DNA of 64,000 nucleotides from assembly GCF_030272615.1 (NCBI RefSeq), contig NW_026729137.1:1-64000 (forward strand), in the 5' to 3' direction. Positions 43,675-54,149 of the stretch are shown one piece after another. Origin of the DNA: Cryptomeria japonica. Taxonomy: Eukaryota > Streptophyta > Pinopsida > Cupressales > Cupressaceae. The position numbers were made by a program, and so were the translations under genes. Every line of letters starts with the position of its first letter. Position 1 is the first letter of the stretch. The notes beneath the pieces are model-generated. The model made no database searches. It had not been told where the DNA came from and saw nothing but the letters and a program-made list of their open reading frames with translations.

Positions 43675-44295
43675 ATGCAGACCCAAATGGCCTCATTTCG
43701 ATCTCCTATCACTTATGGTTTTGGTTCAATAAATGAAGTAAATGAGGTTGGAGAATTTGATAGTCCAATGATTGACCTTGATGAAGGTATGAATGAATTA
43801 CATTCTCAATTCACTTACATTTTCCATGATGATTTTCGTGGTGGAAAAGAAGAAGAAATTGTTGAGAATAGATTTGATCCTATAATTTTAGAATGTGATT
43901 TTCCAAGCTTGGGGGATACACCCATATGCCTAGAGATTACTCCAATAACCTACCTAAATGAAAGTGATAAAAATATGATCGATGCCAAGCCTATGCGACA
44001 TGGTTTCCTAAAAAACTTCCACAAGGGTTTGAAACTTATTTCTAATATAGTACACCTTTTTTCATTTCAAACATTGGAAAAGATTGAATCAAGAAATAAT
44101 GATGTAGGCAAGAATATTTCTTCTAAAAGTGAAGGTATACCCAATAGAATGATTCACAACCAAAGCATTGAAAAGGACTCAGGAGAGTATGCATATATTC
44201 ATAAATATAGGGCGGGTACACAACTTGGGTCAAGAAAGAAAGACAAAGAAGGAATATTTCAAGAAGTGTCTCACAAATTATTTACCCTCACTTGA
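43675..44295 (+). CDS. Open frame of unknown function in Tat-like element
   Basis: A 206-residue open frame with an ATG start and no interruption, notable in a window where most frames are broken. It is acidic in the first half (FDSPMIDLDEGMNE, GGKEEEIVENRFDPIILE) and more basic toward the end (GSRKKDKEGIF). No signal peptide, membrane segment or catalytic motif is seen, and no family is recognised. It lies between the primer site and 3' LTR where gag-pol would be. It could be an internal part of a diverged gag or a lineage-specific extra ORF. Confidence 0.45.
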   Translation: MQTQMASFRSPITYGFGSINEVNEVGEFDSPMIDLDEGMNELHSQFTYIFHDDFRGGKEEEIVENRFDPIILECDFPSLGDTPICLEITPITYLNESDKNMIDAKPMRHGFLKNFHKGLKLISNIVHLFSFQTLEKIESRNNDVGKNISSKSEGIPNRMIHNQSIEKDSGEYAYIHKYRAGTQLGSRKKDKEGIFQEVSHKLFTLT

Positions 44296-44384
44296 AGCCT
44301 AGGGGTCTCAGACGGTGACTTTATTTTTAGAAAAGAAACTTTATTCATTCACCATTAATTTTCAAAATAGAATTCATTATTGGT

Positions 44385-44777
44385 ATGATCCAAGGTATGG
44401 TTTCATTCATTTCCTCTTTCATGCAATCATTTGGTAATAGTATTATCAAGTCGGTCATGGTTAAAGGAAATCAGGCATTGTCTTTTAAAAATGATTCTAT
44501 GGATGATAAGTGGAATACTGGTGAGGTAGTCTTACATCCTAAGAATGAAAAAGGTTTACCATCTAAAGTGATGCACAAGATAGGACATATTTTCAAAAAT
44601 AAAATCACGGATGATGATGACCATAATATGGATAGAAGAGAATTTGTACATGGAGATAATACAATGGGAAGTATACTTTTTTCATGTATAAATGAGAATT
44701 TTAAAAATCATCTTGTACAATTGGGCAAAGAAACTATTAGTGTTGATGAAGCTAGAGAGGTTCAGAGGAATTTTTAG
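44385..44777 (+). CDS. Second unknown open frame in Tat-like element
   Basis: This frame of 130 residues starts at ATG, 90 bases after the previous one and in a different frame. It has a hydrophobic start (MVSFISSFMQSFGNSIIKSV) and a charged middle (NKITDDDDHNMDRREF). No domain is recognised. Both frames share style (GLPSKVMHKIGHIFKN here, GFLKNFHKGLKLISNI in the first), so they could be parts of one ancestral protein split by a frameshift. Confidence 0.4.
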   Translation: MIQGMVSFISSFMQSFGNSIIKSVMVKGNQALSFKNDSMDDKWNTGEVVLHPKNEKGLPSKVMHKIGHIFKNKITDDDDHNMDRREFVHGDNTMGSILFSCINENFKNHLVQLGKETISVDEAREVQRNF

Positions 44778-46041
44778 TTTCATGAAAGCTCCACTTTCAG
44801 TCATTGTCCTAATACTTTAGTTAGAGGATTTTGTCATAGTCAAAAAAAAATCTCATTTTCTTGTTCCTATTCAAGAAACCTTTTTAAAATAAAATCAAAC
44901 TTTTGGAGGTCCCTTTGTTCGTGAGGTGATTACATCGAATAAAGTAAAATATACTCCTTTGTTTTAGTTACACGAATTAGACAATAATATAGAAGTAACA
45001 TCTTATTCTACAAAGGCATTGAGACTTTGTGAAAAGTGTGATGATTAAGATGAAGGGAAAGGGGTGTCTTGTCTATTGCACACACAACCAATATGGGAAA
45101 GTTAAAGATTCAATAGTAATAATTGTCTAAAGGACCCTCCTCTCCTTGAGTATTGGTTTTCAAGCCATACCTCTCACTATGAGGATTTTTCAAAGCATTC
45201 ATGTACCAAAAAGGGAAAAGCTATTAAGATTTTTTATGGTATCAAGGGTCAAATGCACAATCAGAAGATAAAAGAGTTGGGAGACAAATTTAAACTAGTC
45301 AATCCCAATGAGAATATATTTTCATATCAAAACTACCATTTTCAATGGCCAATCAAAATGATAGTTGTAGAAGAATGTCAGCTATCAAGGAAGAATCAAG
45401 CAATCAATGATGACTAGCTAAGAAAGATCCAAGAAAAAGGTTTAGCTCATGGTAATTTTACTGATATACCTGAGATTTTAAATAAAGATTATTCTTATTT
45501 CGATCACTTCATTGGAGATTTAAAACGTCAAAGATGCAGTGAAAATATTGAAATTTTAATACTTCAACTTATTCAAAAAGAAGTGACCAACAACATGCAA
45601 AAGGAGATTGATTTGACTCCAGATTAAGAAGTTTTAGATGGATAATGATTATTTGGAAATGGTGCCTTGGACAGATTAACCCCATATGCCACAAATCTCA
45701 ACTTTAAAATTCAAGGAGCATGCCTACAATTGAGTGTACTAGTGCCATGGCATAGTCACCTATTATTCCACCGTGGAATGTATTTTTCTTAGCCAATTAA
45801 TGGGTTTGCATAAACCACTAGCATTTGTTTTGAGCTAGGAATCCCCTACCATGTTGGTCAAATTTTGTTGTGTTGGTCCCTTTTTTGGTTTGTGTCAAGT
45901 TTCTAGCATCAATTTCTTTGTTGTTTTCTTTAGTGTTTAGGTTCAGGGTGTGACTCTATTGCCCTTTGGAATAAGGCCTATGACTAAATGTTTTTTTTTT
46001 TTGGCATCCTTTCTTAGTCCTTGTCCCTATTTATTGCCTAT
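44778..46041 (+). other. 3' interior of Tat-like element, degraded
   Basis: Residual coding-like fragments with many stops and no recognised domain. The expected purine tract before the 3' LTR is not evident: the last bases before 46042 are pyrimidine-rich. Confidence 0.45.
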
Positions 46042-46365
46042 TGTTACACCAAGTTTTTAAAATTTTGATCATCTTTGTTAAAATTTGAGTCCTAATAAGT
46101 AGTTATCCCTTTGCCAAATTTCAAAACCTTTTCAGCTATGTCATTATTTTTTGAACCCAAGTCCCATGGTTCTAAAGTTTTAAAAATCTTCAATTTCTTG
46201 ATCTCTCTAAATTGAAGTGTTATCATTAGTGATCATATTAAGGTCTATGTGATCAGGCAGTCAAGACATTTATGAATCCTTGTACTTTTTTTATTGGTTC
46301 CCAAGTTCATGAAATCTTTGATTAGTTGATTGTTCTACAAAGCCCACTTCTTTTTGTCAGTCATT
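46042..46365 (+). repeat. 3' LTR, first piece
   Basis: TGTTACACCAAGTTTTTAAA through CCCACTTCTTTTTGTCA aligns to the first 330 bp or so of the 5' LTR (41254-41585). Confidence 0.82.
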
Positions 46366-47216
46366 TTGACAATCCTTAAATCTACAGATCTTTTGACTAT
46401 ATTTGATAGTTCTTATCATTGGTCACCCAAGTTAGTTTTGTCTAGGTCGGTAATTCTTTGAACTTTTGAATATACAAGAAAGGAGTGAAAAGGTGTAGAA
46501 ATCTTTCAGCCATCCAAATGCATGGTATTTTTTTCTTTTCAAGACAATCTTCTCTAATATTGGGAAGTACAATTTCTTAATGACAAATTGGGTGGCTAAA
46601 GCATGGAGAGTTACTAACACAATTTTCCAAGGTGAATAATATCATTCCTCATCAAAATTTATGAACTAATGACCGCATCCATAAATTAAAGGTGCCAATA
46701 TTCCCAAACTCATTCTTTTTTTAGGAATTAGCCAAAAAAAATGATAAACTGACAAATTGGTGACTCTGTTAAAGGAGTAGGAATTCGAGGATCCAAATAA
46801 TGTCTATTTCAGGAATTTCTTGAACTAGTAATTAATATGGGTTCTTTCCTCATCTTAAGATAGTATGGTGCTTTCTCATGAAGGTCAGCTTCCCATGCTC
46901 CATCCCGATTTGAATTGGATTCAAATAGAGCATGAAGACATAGTTTCTCAGTTGAACGCAATTGCATGGAGATAAAAGACTAGTTGTGTTGAGTATAGAA
47001 GAATAACTTTCAACTTTGGAGAAAGAGGAGAGATGAGTTGAAGTTCACAATCTTCTTCTAGAAAGAGAAATTGTTGCATCTAGAAATCTGACACCTAGGG
47101 TGAATTAATTCAATTCATAGTAGATGTTTATGGCTAGGTATGTACACAAATAGTTATTGACAAAAGTTGATGTGAGGCAAAAAGGTTCTCCTAAGAGAAG
47201 GTGTTCCTCCCATTAC
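46366..47216 (+). other. Inserted DNA with a second Tat-like primer site
   Basis: This region is not part of the LTR. It contains TTGGTGACTCTGTTAAAGG near 46756, resembling a primer site followed by leader sequence. It may be a fragment of another Tat-like element that brought the TRIM-like element with it. Confidence 0.45.
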
Positions 47217-48390
47217 TGATGAAGGGGCACTGGTGTAGTTCTTATTAGTTGGATAGTTTGCAGTGGAATTGCTTGAGATAATGGTATTCCTTTGAATGTT
47301 TGTGAGTTTAGCGTTGTGTATTTGGATTTATTCCCTTGTGTCCGTGTTCTTTTTCGTGTTCAAGTTTCATGGCATTTGGATTTAATCTCGATGAGTTATC
47401 GATTTCGGTAAATTGGCCAGGTTGATATATTCTTACCGATTAATCTGTCAATGTGTTGAGCGAAGTTGGATCAGGTTGTGGTTGATCTTCGTGACTTGCA
47501 GATCATTGGTTTATGTTTCTTGTGCCTTGTTCGATGTTCCTGGAAGATCACGCATCATTTTATGCATTTTGGAGTTGTTCTTAATGATTTGATTCAACTT
47601 GTTATTGTTCACACATTTCATGAACTGGATGGTCTTTGGGCCGACTTGATCGAGTTATTATTAGTTGCGAATGATATAAATTGAAGTTTGGGAATCATTT
47701 GAGAAGATAGAAGATGGAAGATAGAAGACTGAATTTCAAGATCAAGTGAAGATGTAGTTTCCAGAGAGATTCTAGTATGGGGAGACTGAAGCTACGATGA
47801 CTGAAGTTCGGATCAATGCAAAACAGTGTAGACTGTTATCGGAGACCTATTCGTCGAGCAGAATATCTACGGATCTTAGATTTGTATATTAATTCTGGAG
47901 ATTTTCTTATCCAAAGAGATGGAAGTCATGATGGTTGAAGTCTGTATCAATGCAGAATAGTGCAGACTGCTACTAGAGACCTATTCATCAAGAAGAAGAT
48001 TTGTGGATCTTAGATTTTATATTGATTTCAGAGATATTATAGTCAGGGGAGACTAAATACAGGATGGTTGAGGTCTAGATCAATGCAGAAAAATGGAAGT
48101 TGTTACCGGATGATGATTTGTTGAGAGGATGATCTGTGGATCCATAGATCTAAGGTGTAAGAATTATTTTATAATCTTGGGCTATGGTCTAGCATGTGGC
48201 ATATGTAATTATTCATATTGTTATAAGATTTATTCATATTGTTTACCGGTTATGTATTATGTGTTGTTACCGGTTGTTCTTTATCCTTTATCTAATGTTG
48301 TATTACCAATTACCAGTATATCTTGCATGGTGTTGGTGTTAGGATGAAAGGATGGGTTGTCCTTCATTGGATCTCCCTACCTTGACTGCA
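47217..48390 (+). repeat. TRIM-like 5' LTR
   Basis: 1174 bp, TG to CA, collinear with 48549-49709 over its full length at roughly 85 percent identity by eye. Confidence 0.88.
47765..48165. repeat. Three 133-bp tandem units inside the LTR (5' copy)
   Basis: Marker GAGATTCTAG/GAGATTTTC/GAGATATTA occurs at about 47765, 47898 and 48031. Units share ATCAATGCA(A/G)AA, GAGACCTATTC and GGATCTTAGATTT. The same triplication is in the other LTR. Confidence 0.82.
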
Positions 48391-48548
48391 TCAAGTGGTA
48401 TACGAGTTGGTTTGTGAACCTATTGTTGGAGGAAGACCCATTTATGCACCAATTGGTTGAAGAGGAATTTGAGGTGGCTTGTGGACTTCTTCAAATCGTT
48501 GAACCAGATCAAGTGATGGGACTCACTTTTCAATTTACCTCGAGAGTC
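48391..48548 (+). other. TRIM-like interior with primer site
   Basis: Primer-like TGGTATACGAGTT is near its start; no purine tract is clear at its end. An open 64-codon frame spanning the junction is probably accidental. Confidence 0.6.
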
Positions 48549-49709
48549 TGATGTAGGAGCATTGGTGTAGTTCTTACTGGTTGGACAGTTTGCAGTGGAA
48601 TTACTTGAGATCGTGGCATTCCTTCATGTTTGTGAGTTTAGCATTGTGGATTTTAATTTGTTCCCTTGTGTTCATGGTCTTTGTCATGAGTTTCATGGTA
48701 TTTGGATTTAATCCTGGTGAGTTACCGATTCCGGTATTGGCTCGGTTGATATGTTCTTACAGGTTAGTCTGGAAGTGTGTTGAGCAAAGTTGGATCGGGT
48801 TGCAGTTGATCTCCATGACTTGTGGATCATTGGTTTATGTTTCTTGTGCCTTGTCTGATGTTCCCGGAAGACCGTGCATCATTTTATGCATTTTGGAGTT
48901 GTTCTTAATGATTTGAGTCGGCTTGTTATTGTTCACATATTTCATGAACCGGTTCGTCTTTGGGCCAACTTGATCAAGTTATTATTATTTGTGGATGGTA
49001 TAAATTGAAGTTTTCAAATCATTTGAGAAGATGGAAGATAGAAGACCAAAGTTCGAGATAAAGTGAAGATGTAGTTTCCAGAGAGATTCTAGTCCGAGGA
49101 GTCTAAAGTCAGGATGGTTGAAGTCTAGATTAGTGCAGAATAGTGCAGACTATTACCGGAGGCCTATTCGTCGAGCAGAAGAACTGCGGATCTTAGATTT
49201 GTATATTGATTCCGGAGAGATTCTGGTCCAAGGAGATGGAAGTTGGGATGGCTGAAGTCTAGATAAGTGTAGAACAGTGCAGACTGTTACGAGAGACCTA
49301 TTCGTCGAGAAGAAGATCTATGGATCTTAGATTTGTATATTGATTCTGGAGAGATTCTGGTTTGGAGAGGCTGAAGTCGGGATGGATGAGGTTTAGATCA
49401 GCATAGAATAGTGGAAGTTGCTACTTGATGATGATTTATTGAGAGGTTGATCTGCAGATCATAGATCTAAGTTGTAAGAGTTGTTTTTTAATCATGGGTT
49501 GTGGTCCAGCATGTGGCATATGTAATTTTTCAACTTGTTATAATATTTATTCATACTGTTTACCGGTTGTGTATTATGTGTTGTTACTGGTTGTTCTTTT
49601 TTCTTTATCTCCAGTGTTGTATTACCGGTTACCAGTATATCTTGCATGGTGTTGGTGTTAGGCTGCAAGGATGGGTTGTCCTTCATTGGATCTCCCTACC
49701 TTGACTGCA
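48549..49709 (+). repeat. TRIM-like 3' LTR
   Basis: 1161 bp, begins TGATGTAGGAGCATTGG and ends GACTGCA. Confidence 0.88.
49081..49480. repeat. Three 134-bp tandem units inside the LTR (3' copy)
   Basis: GAGAGATTCT(A/G)G starts at about 49081, 49215 and 49349, with the same downstream motifs as in the 5' copy. Confidence 0.82.
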
Positions 49710-49729
49710 TTAGTTATTCAAGTTGATCT

Positions 49730-50691
49730 AGACTTGGTTGAGGACCCACAAGAAGATATTCTTTCTAGATAGACAACTTTGACCTGCAAATGTCAAAGAA
49801 GCTCTGCAGAATATATGAGAGTTATTTTAGTGTTGGAAGAAGAAGAAGAATATGCAGAAATGTAGGATGTCCAACTTTAGCTAATGATCGTAGCGGCAAT
49901 AAATCTTGTGCCCTAAGCTAATTAATAGGTTTTTGTTTCGTAGACCTATGGCCAATATAGGTGATGTTGAGTTAGGCTCTAGTAAGCCATTTTTCATTTT
50001 ATTTTAAGTAACTTTTTAGTTCCTCTCTGAGAAGGGTCATTTTCAAGAACTCTTATTTTAAAAGATAGATACTAATTATTGTTTATATGTATGTCAAATA
50101 GAAGATAGAGAAGGGGGGGGATTTTTCTTTTTCTATTTTTTGAATACTTGGCCATTTCCGAATAGACATAAATATAATAGAAATATGAATGTAGTTTCAT
50201 GAATATTAAAGTTCGAGTTACGATTGATGAATTATTTTGTTCTTCTTATGTTGAATACTCTGCTATTTGGGTTATCCTTTCTTGTTATCTATTGAATGGA
50301 TTTTAAAATTTAAATATTCACATTTCTTTGAATCTTTAGCTTTCGATAAATCTAATGGTGATGTTTTGGTCATTATAAATCTTAGTATTTTGAGGTAGAA
50401 TCTTTGTATTCTATTCAATTATAATTATGTCATGACTTTTCACCTTTAAATCTTTCTAATTAAAAGATTTGTCTTAATTGCTTTTTGGTTAAAATCATAC
50501 CCTCAAAAAACCATAAATTATATCTTAAAATTATATCTTAAGAAAGAGTTGTACCTCTATAATTCAGAAGAAGATTATATGTGCAATGGTCATCTCTCCA
50601 ACTGCTAGCCAGCCAGCAGTTTGTCTTTATATTTGAGACAAAGAGAATCTATTTGATTGTATTCTTAAGAAGAAAAATCAGTTAATCAACA
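49730..50691 (+). repeat. 3' LTR of Tat-like element, second piece
   Basis: From GGTTGAGGACCCACAAGAAG to GTTAATCAACA, aligned to 41590-42512 of the 5' LTR. It is followed by the TGTTC target copy. Confidence 0.85.
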
Positions 50692-50696
50692 TGTTC

Positions 50697-52503
50697 ATTC
50701 TTCATTGCATTGATTTTGAACAATGACAATATTCTCCATTTTGGTTGCTCGCGTAGCAGAAACTTTGCAGCTAAAATTGTCGATATTTTTGTTGTCTGTC
50801 TTACAACTATGTCGATTCCATTTATCGGGCCAAACTAGCTACAAAGAGCTAAAATGATTTACATCTTTCCTTTCTTCTTTGTGAACAACCTGCTTCAAAA
50901 CTCTCATATTAGCAAAACGAGTGAGGGTGACTGCAAAGATAACATTTAGTTACTAAAATTTAGGTATGTTTTACTACCGAAAAGATAATTTTCTTTATTT
51001 TTATTGAGTTATTTTGGATTTTATTTTGAAAGTTTTGTTTAGGTTTTTCTCTTTCAATTTTCTTTTAAAACTAGATCAATGTGTGATTAGTAACAGCTAG
51101 GTTTTATAAAATTCTCTTAAAATTTATTAGGTTTTTATATTAGTTTTTATTTTAAATATAAATTAAAATAGAAAATTTAAGAAGTAAGAAGCCTATAAAT
51201 TTATCATCTTTCTTTATATATAATTAAAAATTTTCATTTTCTTGACACTTAATATTCTTTGGTTTATGAGGTCAATTAGATGATGAATACCTCCCTCCTC
51301 TTTTTATTACTATATATTACCATCTTTAGTTTATTAAAAGAATGACTTTTTCCATTAGCATTTTCTTTATAGATATTTGTAACATTATTTTATATATAAT
51401 TATTGGGTGAAAATGTTGTTAACTCAAAAGAGCTTACAAAATGTGGGTTTCACCACAGTACATGAGACAATATCTCTCAGAAGGCAAGATATGGTCCCTC
51501 CTACTTATAAGGGAAGGCCCCCCTTTGTACTACAAACTATATCCTATCTGCTAACTTTACAATAATCCAGGATGATAAAATTACTTTACTCTCTTTTTTT
51601 AGAGTAAGTATTAACCCAATTCTTTATTTAGAGTGGATTTTCTTTCTTAAGGCTGAAAACACTTCTTATTTGCAGTGATATAAAATCTATAATAACTTAG
51701 AAGCAAAGTGTCCATAAGAGTACAAAGCCTCCCATTGCTCCCTTTTTTCTGAAAATAACTTTTTGATGAGAAAGTAATAATATAAAGCTCAAAATCTTCT
51801 TTTTATCACTATCCTATCAAACTTTACAAATAGATGACTCTTTCTTACAATAAAATTTCAAAGACAACCAAGAAGCTCACATGAAATCTCAAAGAATTTC
51901 TATGACTTCCTATAAAGCTTCAAGAACAAAGATGAGATATGTGTAGCTCAAAGACTTCAATATACACTTCACCTTAAATGCACAAACATAGAAGATAAAA
52001 ACAACACAAAGACTACAAGTTATCTCTTTGCTTGAGCATGAAACATTAACTTCAAACATGATAAGTTGCTCAAAGACTACAATGTCAAGTTTGACAATAT
52101 ATCATTAATTATAAACACAATAAGTAGCTCAAATAATACAAGATTGGTTTTAAATATCTTTCAAATAACACCACAATACTCACAATCAAGTCTAAATAAT
52201 ATCATCACATTACAACTTGTTCCAACACAAATATTGAAAGCAACTTGTCTCGTTCGTTGATTGCAATTTTATTTACATCTAAAAATAAAGTTTTAGAGTT
52301 CTTCCCAAATTGGCAAAGTTGTGTTGCATTTCCCAAAGATGGAAAAAAAGACCCTTATTGCAATGAAAATCCTCATATATATAGAGGAGAGGTGCAGTAT
52401 GAAACTAGAAAAGTTACAACTAATTTGTGACCAAGTAAAAGGTAGAGTCCTATTTGACTTAGGACACATTTAGTTCTACATGTGTACTAATGCATACATA
52501 TAA
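50697..52503. other. AT-rich, possible LTR-like stretch, no gene
   Basis: No coding domain seen. From 51413 (TGTTGTTAACTC) to about 51660 the sequence has a promoter-like look (CTTATAAGGGAAGG) and could be a solo LTR fragment, but no matching copy or end is visible. Open frames 52066-52260 and 52245-52430 are unremarkable. Confidence 0.4.
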
Positions 52504-52616
52504 TGACACCTGAGGTGTCAATAGCTTTTTTCAAAATGACACTTGAAGTGTCGATTGAAATTACAAAATGCCACTGCACTAGAGATGAATAAAAATGACT
52601 AAGTGTCTAGAGACAC
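52504..52616. repeat. Three short GACAC-type hairpins
   Basis: TGACACCTGAGGTGTCA (52504-52520), GACACTTGAAGTGTC (52538-52552) and GTGTCTAGAGACAC (52603-52616) each fold perfectly with loops of 1-3 bases. The GGTGT/ACACC stem sequence recurs in the larger array downstream. Confidence 0.88.
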
Positions 52617-52939
52617 ATCTTTATTATGATAATCCTTCTTTAGAATATATTTTTATTGTTTTCAGGTAAATTGTATTTTAGAATTATTTGGTGTTTTCAA
52701 TGTTTCATGTCACAAAGGATGGTGAGAAGAGAAGAAGGAGTCTTGCTTCTTAAACTTCATTGTCTTTTCCATGGAGAAGGTTCTAACATTTGTATAGAAC
52801 TGTAGTATAGGGAAATCATCCACATTTGTGAAGAACAATCACCAACCATCTTGACCATTTGAACTGAGTAGGATCACATATGCACTAAAATTGGTGTCAT
52901 TAAGGTCTCCAAAACCCTCATTGTATCATGGTAGAACAA
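52617..52939. other. Spacer between hairpin clusters
   Basis: No gene seen; ordinary composition. Confidence 0.45.
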
Positions 52940-53650
52940 GTGTAAATCAGGTCTACGATCCCAATTTATATGTGTGCATTTGGTGTGATTCAGGTCCATA
53001 AGCCTGAATTACACTTTTGACAAACTGTGGTTCTCGGGTGTAATTTGGGTTCATAACCCTGAATTGCACCTTGGAAAAGTTTGAAACTAGGTGTAGGTAG
53101 GACCTATGTCTGAAATACACTTGATGGCGAAAAACTAAAACTATGTGTAGTTCAGACCTATAAGTTTTCCATACACCTATATGAATGAAACAAAGTGTAA
53201 GGCGGGTTTATAAACCTACCATACAGTTGGTTGAAAGGATGGTGTAAAGCAGGTTCATAAACCTGTCATACACTAACGTTATGGTATAAAGAATAAAAGG
53301 TGTGTGGTGGGGTTGTAGACATGCCATGCACCAAGCAATTAATTTTGGTGCATGGAAGGACTATGGCCCTGCCACACACTACCCAGATAAAGAAAGGCAA
53401 GATAAAGGGAGGTGGAGTATGTGTTTGTGGACCCGAACTCTACCATTGTTTGGTGTAGTTCGGGTTTACAAACCCGAGATCCACCATGGTTTTACTTAAA
53501 AATAAAATACGGTGTAGTTTAGGTGTACATATCCAAACTATACCTATGTGCTAGGGGAAAGACATAGAGTTGTAAATCGGGTTTATGAACCCGATTTGCA
53601 CCTAGAGCCCAAAATGGTGTAAATCGGGTTTGTAAAACCGATTTGCACCT
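52940..53650. repeat. Array of ~13 diverged hairpins with matching arms
   Basis: Units of about 34 bp, spaced 40-65 bp, start near 52982, 53037, 53091, 53134, 53195, 53241, 53299, 53346, 53411, 53451, 53509, 53570 and 53616. Each begins GGTGTA-like, turns at a TTTATAA/TTTACAA-like loop, and ends with the complement (TACACC or TGCACC). The stem cores differ between units but match within each: AAATCGGG with CCCGATTT, ATTCAGG with CCTGAAT, GGGTTT with AAACCCGA. Spacers between units are not conserved. A 65-codon frame (53302-53499) is incidental. No protein or known RNA family fits. Confidence 0.9.
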
Positions 53651-54149
53651 GGAAACTTAGATTTTACAAAAAACATAAAAACCAAGAAATTTCAAATGAA
53701 GATTATAAAATGGAAAATCACAAATGGGAAGTGACACAGATTACCTCGAAAAGAGTGTATAAAGCATATAAGCAACATATTGGACAATATTTGTAGGGTC
53801 ACCTCAATTCTCCAAATTGATAATAACAATAATATTAAAGTTATTTATTTATGATGCAAAAATAAAATAAATAAATATTTTCTATTATATAAAAAAACTA
53901 TCAAATTAAAAAGATACAATAAACTATTCTATCTTTAAAAGGAAAACAATAAGCGAGAAAAAATGCATATTGTCTTGATATAATTTACACACATTTTTTT
54001 GACATATAAACTATTATTTAAATGTAGTGTGGGCATTATTTTACAATTTCTTTTAAAGTAAAGAATAACTTAAATAAATGATTAATAAAACAAATATAGT
54101 TAAATAAATTATCAAATAATTAGATGGTATTGTAAAGAAAAGTTAGTTT
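53651..54149. other. AT-rich, no gene seen
   Basis: No gene or repeat recognised. Confidence 0.5.

Larger units (their letters stand above)
47217..49709 (+). mobile_element. TRIM-like element: 1.17 kb LTRs, 158 bp interior
   Basis: Two direct repeats (47217-48390 and 48549-49709) both begin TGATG(A/T)AGG(G/A)GCA and end CCCTACCTTGACTGCA. Only 158 bp separate them. The interior opens with TCAAGTGGTATACGAGTTGG, close to a methionine-tRNA primer site (TGGTATC-type). There is no coding capacity. A clean 5-bp target duplication was not found (ATTAC left, TTAGT right). Confidence 0.85.
41254..50691 (+). mobile_element. Non-autonomous Tat-like LTR retrotransposon, 3' LTR split
   Basis: A 1.26 kb 5' LTR (41254-42512) starts TGTTACCCCAAG and ends CA. 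A Tat-type primer site follows (TTGGTGACTCTACTGGAGA). The matching 3' LTR is in two pieces (46042-46365 and 49730-50691) that together cover the 5' LTR once without overlap. Outside the LTRs lie CGTTC (41249-41253) and TGTTC (50692-50696), a 5-bp target duplication with one transition. The interior has no protease, RT or integrase, only two unknown open frames, so it depends on another element (LARD-like). Confidence 0.82.

Noticed and set aside
47212-49714. 5-bp target duplication for the TRIM-like element
   Set aside because: ATTAC on the left and TTAGT on the right do not match convincingly; left unclaimed.
51413-51660. Solo LTR
   Set aside because: Only a TG start and promoter-like look; no matching CA end, duplication or second copy could be found.
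52940-53650. CRISPR-like array of palindromic repeats
   Set aside because: Repeats are not identical, spacers vary in length with no unique-spacer pattern, no cas genes are present, and the DNA is clearly plant nuclear.
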